A DNA stretch of 64,000 nt from the NCBI GenBank assembly GCA_946222885.1, contig CAMIAK010000001.1, forward strand, positions 1 to 64,000. The letters are read 5' to 3'. Within the stretch, counting starts at the first letter, position 1. Every line of letters begins with the position of its first letter. Source of the DNA: an uncultured Nesterenkonia sp. GTDB lineage: Bacteria > Actinomycetota > Actinomycetes > Actinomycetales > Micrococcaceae. The notes under the pieces are model-generated. The model ran no database searches, was not told the DNA's origin, and saw only the letters and a program-made list of their open reading frames with translations. Positions 59,776 to 64,000 of the stretch are shown here, in pieces. The position numbers and the translations under genes were made by a program.

Positions 59776-61647
59776 ATGTGTGGAATTGTTGGCTACATCG
59801 GTGTCCCGGAGAAGTCTGAGCAGCATCAGGCTCTGGATGTGTTGTTGGAGGGGCTGCGGCGGTTGGAGTACCGCGGCTATGACTCTGCCGGTGTGGCCAC
59901 GGTCACCGGGGGTCGGGTCGATGCGCGGAAGAAGTCGGGGAAGCTGGCGAACCTGATCGGTGAGATCGAGGCATCCCCGGTGGCACCGGCATCGCTGGGC
60001 ATCGGGCACACCCGGTGGGCCACCCACGGCGGGCCGACCGACCAGAACGCCCACCCGCATCTGGCCGATGAGGGCAAGCTGGCCGTCATCCACAACGGCA
60101 TCATCGAGAACTTCGCCGAGCTGAAGGCCAAGCTGCTCGCCGAAGGTCATACCTTCGAGTCGGAGACCGACACGGAGGTGGCCGCCAAGCTGATCGGCAA
60201 GCACTTCACCGTCGACGCCGAGGGCGATCTGACCGAGGCGATGCGGCTGGCCTCCAACGAGCTCGAAGGTGCGTTCACCCTGCTGGCGGTCCACGCCGAT
60301 GCGCCTGACCGTGTGGTCGCCTCCCGCCGGAACTCTCCGCTGGTGGTGGGCCTGGGTGAGGGTGAGAACTTCCTGGGCAGCGATGTCTCCGGGTTCATCG
60401 ACTTCACCCGTGAGGCCGTGGAGCTGGAGCAGGACCAGATCGTGACCATCACCACCGATGATGTCGCGATCATCAACTTCGACGGCAGCCCCGCCGAGGG
60501 CAAGCGGTTCCACATCGACTGGGATGCCTCTGCTGCGGAGAAGGGCGGGTATGACTCCTTCATGGAGAAGGAGATCAACGAGCAGCCCAAGGCGGTGGAG
60601 GAGACCCTGCTGGGCCGCACCGACGCCGAGGGCCGGCTGGCCCTGGACGAGCTGCGGATCGACCCGGAGGAGCTGAAGAACACCTCGAAGATCATCGTGC
60701 TGGCCTGCGGCACTGCTGCCTATGCCGGTCAGGTCGCGAAGTATGCGATCGAGCATTGGACCCGCATCCCGGTGGAGGTGGAGCTGGCTCATGAGTTCCG
60801 GTACCGGGACCCGATCATCGATGAGACCACTCTGGTTGTGTCCATCTCTCAGTCCGGGGAGACCATGGACACTCTGATGGCGGTCCGCTATGCCAAGGAG
60901 CAGGGCGCCCGGACGTTGGCGATCTGCAACACCAACGGCTCCACCATCCCGCGCGAGTCCGATGCGGTGTTGTACCTGCATGCCGGTCCGGAGATCGCGG
61001 TGGCCTCCACGAAGGCGTTTTTGGCGATGATCGCGGCCTCCTACCTGCTGGGGTTGTATCTGGCCCAGCTGCGCGGTCAGCTGTTCTCCGGCCAGATCAG
61101 TGACATCCTGGCTGATCTGCACAGCATCCCGGCCAAGATCCAGACGATTCTTGATGATGCTGATCGGATCAAGGAGCTGGCCCGTCAGATGGCTGAGACC
61201 CCCTCGGTGCTGTTCCTGGGCCGCCATGTCGGCTTCCCGGTGGCCATGGAGGGCGCGCTGAAGCTGAAGGAGTTGGCGTATATCCATGCGGAGGGCTTCG
61301 CCGCCGGTGAGCTCAAGCATGGCCCGATCGCGTTGATCGAGGAGGGGCAGCCGGTGTTTGTGGTGGTGCCGTCTCCGCATGGGCGGCATTCGCTGCATTC
61401 GAAGGTGGTCTCCAATATTCAGGAGGTCCGTGCTCGGGGGGCGAAGACGATCACGGTGGCTGAGTCTGGTGATGAGGCGGTCGGTGAGTTCTCGGAGACG
61501 GTGTTCCATGTTCCGGAGACTCAGCCGTTGTTGATGCCGTTGTTGACGACGGTGCCGCTGCAGATCTTTGCGTGTGCGTTGGCTGCGGAGAAGGGGTATG
61601 ACGTGGATCAGCCGCGGAACCTGGCCAAGTCCGTCACCGTCGAGTGA
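59776..61647 (+). CDS. glmS: Glutamine-fructose-6-phosphate aminotransferase
   Basis: Makes glucosamine 6-phosphate from fructose 6-phosphate and glutamine, the first step toward UDP-GlcNAc. The 623-aa product starts MCGIVGYIG, where Cys2 becomes the N-terminal nucleophile. RWATHGGPTDQNAHPH belongs to the glutaminase domain. Two SIS domains follow (CGTAAYAG, SQSGETMDTL, and the second around residue 470), and it ends NLAKSVTVE. Codon use is mosaic: the 5' end and the last third are G/T-rich at third positions like glmM, while the middle is C-rich. No glmS ribozyme-like leader is possible, because the -10 box lies 7 nt from the ATG. Confidence 0.97.
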   Translation: MCGIVGYIGVPEKSEQHQALDVLLEGLRRLEYRGYDSAGVATVTGGRVDARKKSGKLANLIGEIEASPVAPASLGIGHTRWATHGGPTDQNAHPHLADEGKLAVIHNGIIENFAELKAKLLAEGHTFESETDTEVAAKLIGKHFTVDAEGDLTEAMRLASNELEGAFTLLAVHADAPDRVVASRRNSPLVVGLGEGENFLGSDVSGFIDFTREAVELEQDQIVTITTDDVAIINFDGSPAEGKRFHIDWDASAAEKGGYDSFMEKEINEQPKAVEETLLGRTDAEGRLALDELRIDPEELKNTSKIIVLACGTAAYAGQVAKYAIEHWTRIPVEVELAHEFRYRDPIIDETTLVVSISQSGETMDTLMAVRYAKEQGARTLAICNTNGSTIPRESDAVLYLHAGPEIAVASTKAFLAMIAASYLLGLYLAQLRGQLFSGQISDILADLHSIPAKIQTILDDADRIKELARQMAETPSVLFLGRHVGFPVAMEGALKLKELAYIHAEGFAAGELKHGPIALIEEGQPVFVVVPSPHGRHSLHSKVVSNIQEVRARGAKTITVAESGDEAVGEFSETVFHVPETQPLLMPLLTTVPLQIFACALAAEKGYDVDQPRNLAKSVTVE

Positions 61648-61659
61648 TCTGAGCCGTCC

Positions 61660-61677
61660 CGCCGCCTGAGGGCGGCG
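61660..61677 (+). terminator. Short hairpin between glmS and acpS
   Basis: A 7-bp stem, CGCCGCC (61660-61666) with GGCGGCG (61671-61677), around TGAG. There is no T-run, so it is weak as a terminator. Confidence 0.45.
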
Positions 61678-61697
61678 TCCTGGAGGAGGAGAGTCCC

Positions 61698-62048
61698 ATG
61701 ATCATCGGCATCGGAGTGGACGTCGTCCTGGTGACCCGATTCGAGCAGCAGCTGCGCAAGGCTCCGGCCCTGCGCGAGCGGCTCTTCGTCCCCGCGGAGC
61801 GCGAGCTCAACACCCGGTCATTGGCCGCACGTTTCGCCGCCAAGGAGGCCGTGGCCAAGGCGCTCGGCGCTCCGGCCGGCATGAACTGGCAGGACTGCCA
61901 GGTGATCATGGACCCCGCGGGCGCCCCGCAGGTCGAGATCTCCGGGACAGTGGCCGCCGTCGCCCAGCAGAAGGGCGTGAAGCGCTGGCACCTCTCCCTC
62001 TCCCATGACGGCGACGTCGCCACCGCCATGGTGGTCGCCGAAGGGTAG
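61698..62048 (+). CDS. acpS: Holo-[acyl-carrier-protein] synthase
   Basis: Transfers 4'-phosphopantetheine from coenzyme A to acyl carrier protein. The 116-aa product has GIGVDVVLVTRFEQ (metal Asp), RFAAKEAVAKALG (Glu and Lys of the active site) and LSHDGDVATAMVVAE. GGAGGAG precedes the ATG. The NAD(P)HX repair gene follows after 7 nt. Confidence 0.97.
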   Translation: MIIGIGVDVVLVTRFEQQLRKAPALRERLFVPAERELNTRSLAARFAAKEAVAKALGAPAGMNWQDCQVIMDPAGAPQVEISGTVAAVAQQKGVKRWHLSLSHDGDVATAMVVAEG

Positions 62049-62055
62049 CGGGTCC

Positions 62056-63666
62056 GTGACCGCGCACCTTTCCCTGGACCCGGTGTGGACCGGTGCGCAG
62101 ATCCGTGCCGCGGAGAGGCCGCTGCTCGAGGCCGGGCACGGGCCCGAGCTGATGCGCCGAGCCTCCTGGGGCCTGGCCGGCGTCGTGCTGAAGATTCTGC
62201 GTGAGCGCGTTGTGTGGGCGTCTTCTGGTGCTTCGAGGCGCTCAGGCGGGCTCAGAACGCCACAAAGTGCCCACACAACCTCGAAGGTCTACGGGGCGCG
62301 GGTGACCGGGCTCATCGGCCCTGGGAACAACGGCGGGGACGGGCTCTATGCGCTGGCCTTTCTGCGCAGGCGCGGTGCGGACGCCCGGGCCGTTCTGCTC
62401 AGCGACCGGATCCATGAGGACGCCCTCGCCGCCTTCCTGCGTGCCGGCGGCCGCGTGGCCGAAGAGATTCCGCAGGACACCGAGGTGCTCCTCGACGCCG
62501 TCCTCGGCACCGGGGTGACCACGGCCTCGGCCGCCGGGCGCGATCCGCTCGTGATCCCCGGGCTGGAGACCTTCCTGGAGCGCGGGGAGGCGGCAGACCG
62601 GAGCGGCGCGGCAGGCAGCCGGCCCGTCGTGGTCGCCTGTGATCTCCCTTCCGGCGTCGACGCCGGCACCGGCGAATTCACCGGTGCGTGCCCGCAGATC
62701 CCGGCCGATCACACCGTCACCTTCGGCGGGCTGAAGATCGGCCTGCTGGCCGGCGACGGCGGCCGGCTCAGCGGACAGCTGCATACTGTGGACATCGGGA
62801 TCGGGGAGCACCTGCCCGAACCGCAGGCCCACGCAGTGCGCGAGGGTGAGGCGGCACGGCCCGCCCCTCCGCAGGCCGCCGGCCACAAATACTCCCGCGG
62901 GGTGGTGCACATCCTCGCCGGATCCCAGCAGTACCCCGGTGCTGCCCAGTTGACTGTGGGAGCAGCGGTGCGCACCGGCGTCGGGATGGTGACCTTCGAG
63001 GGCCCGGAGGAGGTGCGCCGGCAGGTGCTCGCCGACCATCCGGAGGCCGTCCACCGGACGGAGAAGGGACGGGACGGCCTGAATGAGGGGCTGAAGAAGG
63101 CCCGCGCCGTGGTGGCCGGGCCGGGGCTGGGAGAGGATCCGGCCCTACAGCAGGCCGCCGCGGACGCCGTGCGTTGGGCTGTGCAGCGGAGGCTCCCCTG
63201 TGTGGTGGACGCCTCGGCGCTGTCGCTGGTCCCGCAGCTGCGGCTGCGCCCGGAGGTCCTGCTGACCCCGCACCTGGGGGAGGCCCGCGCCCTCGCCGAG
63301 CGGCTGGGGGATGACGACGCCGGCCGGCTGCTCCCCTCCGACCCCGTCGGTGCCGCGCGCCTGCTGGCCCGCCGCATCGGAGCGACCATCCTGCTCAAGG
63401 GCGCGACCACGGTGATCGCGACGCCGGAGGGAGAGTCCATCCTGCACCGTGCGGACACCCCGGGGCTGGCCACCGCAGGCAGCGGAGACGTCCTCAGCGG
63501 GATCCTCGGGACCGTGCTGGCGACCCAGTCCGAGCACCTGCCTGTCCCACAGTGCGCCGCGCTGGCCGTCCGGATACATGCTGAGGCCGCGGGCCGCCTG
63601 GACCCGGACGGGCTGGGCCGCTTCGGTGCCTCGGCGCTGCTGGAGGGGCTGGGCTCCCATGGCTGA
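62056..63666 (+). CDS. nnr: Bifunctional NAD(P)H-hydrate epimerase/dehydratase
   Basis: Repairs hydrated NADH/NADPH. The 536-aa product has an N-terminal epimerase domain (LIGPGNNGGDGLYALAFL, CDLPSGVDAGTG) and a C-terminal ADP/ATP-dependent dehydratase domain from about residue 275 (GPGLGEDPAL, TPHLGEARALAERL, LLKGATTVIATP, AGSGDVLSGILG). Residues 52-75 are encoded by a 71-bp palindromic element (62209-62279) that interrupts the epimerase helix before KVYGARVTGLIGPGN. The reading frame stays open. GTG 62056 is 7 nt after acpS. The gene downstream overlaps it by 8 nt. Confidence 0.95.
   Translation: MTAHLSLDPVWTGAQIRAAERPLLEAGHGPELMRRASWGLAGVVLKILRERVVWASSGASRRSGGLRTPQSAHTTSKVYGARVTGLIGPGNNGGDGLYALAFLRRRGADARAVLLSDRIHEDALAAFLRAGGRVAEEIPQDTEVLLDAVLGTGVTTASAAGRDPLVIPGLETFLERGEAADRSGAAGSRPVVVACDLPSGVDAGTGEFTGACPQIPADHTVTFGGLKIGLLAGDGGRLSGQLHTVDIGIGEHLPEPQAHAVREGEAARPAPPQAAGHKYSRGVVHILAGSQQYPGAAQLTVGAAVRTGVGMVTFEGPEEVRRQVLADHPEAVHRTEKGRDGLNEGLKKARAVVAGPGLGEDPALQQAAADAVRWAVQRRLPCVVDASALSLVPQLRLRPEVLLTPHLGEARALAERLGDDDAGRLLPSDPVGAARLLARRIGATILLKGATTVIATPEGESILHRADTPGLATAGSGDVLSGILGTVLATQSEHLPVPQCAALAVRIHAEAAGRLDPDGLGRFGASALLEGLGSHG
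62209..62279. repeat. Palindromic element inserted in-frame in nnr
   Basis: Terminal arms GTTGTGTGGGC (62209-62219) and GCCCACACAAC (62269-62279) are perfect 11-bp inverted repeats. Pairing continues inward imperfectly for another 11 positions (G-U and A-U pairs with three mismatches). The encoded peptide is Ser/Arg/Thr-rich and does not fit the epimerase family. Confidence 0.85.
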
Positions 63667-64000
63667 TCCCCAGCCGCCCGCATCAGGGTCCCGCCCGAAG
63701 CCGCCCCCGATGTACCTGCGGCGCTGCCTGTGGTCGTTCCTGAACCTGTTCCTCGTCGTGACGCCCTTCGTGGTGCTCGCGGTCCTGGCCGCCCTGGAGA
63801 CCTCGGAGGAGTATCAGGGGCTGGTGGGGCTCCTCTCGACGCTGTTCACGCTGGCGGTGTTCATCCAGCTCCCCATGGTCGCCGCGATCGGCGGGCTCAG
63901 CGCCGCCCTGAGCCGCCGGCTGTTCGACGCTCCGGTGTGGGCCAGCGCTGTCATCGCCGCAGCGGCTCCCGGTCTGATCGCTGTGCTGCTGGGATTCATC
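63659..64000 (+). CDS. Multi-helix membrane protein, partial
   Basis: The first 114 codons of a gene that runs off the window. The ATG at 63659 overlaps the nnr stop by 8 nt, and the GGAGG at about 63641 lies 13 nt upstream. The product starts MADPQPPASGSRPKPPPMYL and has at least three hydrophobic helices (about residues 28-47, 55-77 and 93-114). I recognise no family. Confidence 0.65.
   Translation, partial: MADPQPPASGSRPKPPPMYLRRCLWSFLNLFLVVTPFVVLAVLAALETSEEYQGLVGLLSTLFTLAVFIQLPMVAAIGGLSAALSRRLFDAPVWASAVIAAAAPGLIAVLLGFI

Overview
The window is high-GC, densely coded chromosomal DNA with GTG/TTG starts and strong C/G third-position bias, from an actinobacterium. Gene order, the missing S14 gene in the spc-type cluster, the LAXTG surface protein and the PspC-type kinase point to Micrococcales, probably Micrococcaceae. 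The many acidic secreted proteins would fit a Nesterenkonia-like organism, but the genus is a guess. The window holds the core transcription/translation block of the chromosome followed by a mannitol PTS region and envelope-precursor genes. I saw no rRNA, tRNA, CRISPR array, prophage or transposase.

Layout. 1-2.2 kb: a secreted acidic protein with a C-terminal LAXTG sorting signal. 2.2-3.6 kb: rplJ-rplL behind an L10-type leader with an intrinsic attenuator. 3.6-9.2 kb: a lipoprotein and a divergent envelope-stress module (PspC/LiaF-like membrane protein plus partner, facing a PspC-type histidine kinase and a LuxR-type regulator). This module separates rplL from rpoB. 9.4-16.9 kb: rpoB-rpoC. 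17.0-18.4 kb: an AbiEi/DUF559-type nuclease-like gene bracketed by copies of one palindromic repeat. 18.7-23.1 kb: str operon (rpsL, rpsG, fusA, tuf). 23.5-28.9 kb: S10 operon. 29.2-33.3 kb: spc operon without rpsN. 33.4-39.4 kb: secY-adk-map, infA-rpmJ-rpsM-rpsK, rpoA-rplQ. 39.5 kb: truA.

40.5-48.4 kb is a phosphotransferase locus: a divergent PRD-type activator, an EIIB-like/HPr fusion, enzyme I, a mannitol EIICBA and mannitol-1-phosphate dehydrogenase. Together these take phosphoenolpyruvate and external mannitol to fructose 6-phosphate. 48.7-49.7 kb is rplM-rpsI. glmM (49.8 kb) and glmS (59.8 kb) draw on fructose 6-phosphate for UDP-GlcNAc and therefore peptidoglycan. Between them lie two VanY-like lipoprotein paralogues, a CapA-like lipoprotein, mscL, coaA, a BASS-family transporter paired with a GlcD/DLD-type flavin oxidase, and an unknown membrane-anchored protein. 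The window ends with acpS, a bifunctional NAD(P)HX repair gene carrying an in-frame palindromic insertion, and the start of a membrane protein.

The points most worth a second look are the EIIB-HPr in-frame fusion, the palindromic element inside the NAD(P)HX repair gene, the repeat-bracketed DUF559 gene, the VanY paralogue whose predicted zinc-ligand histidine is glutamine, and a series of genes with a -10 box about 6 nt before the start codon (predicted leaderless mRNAs).
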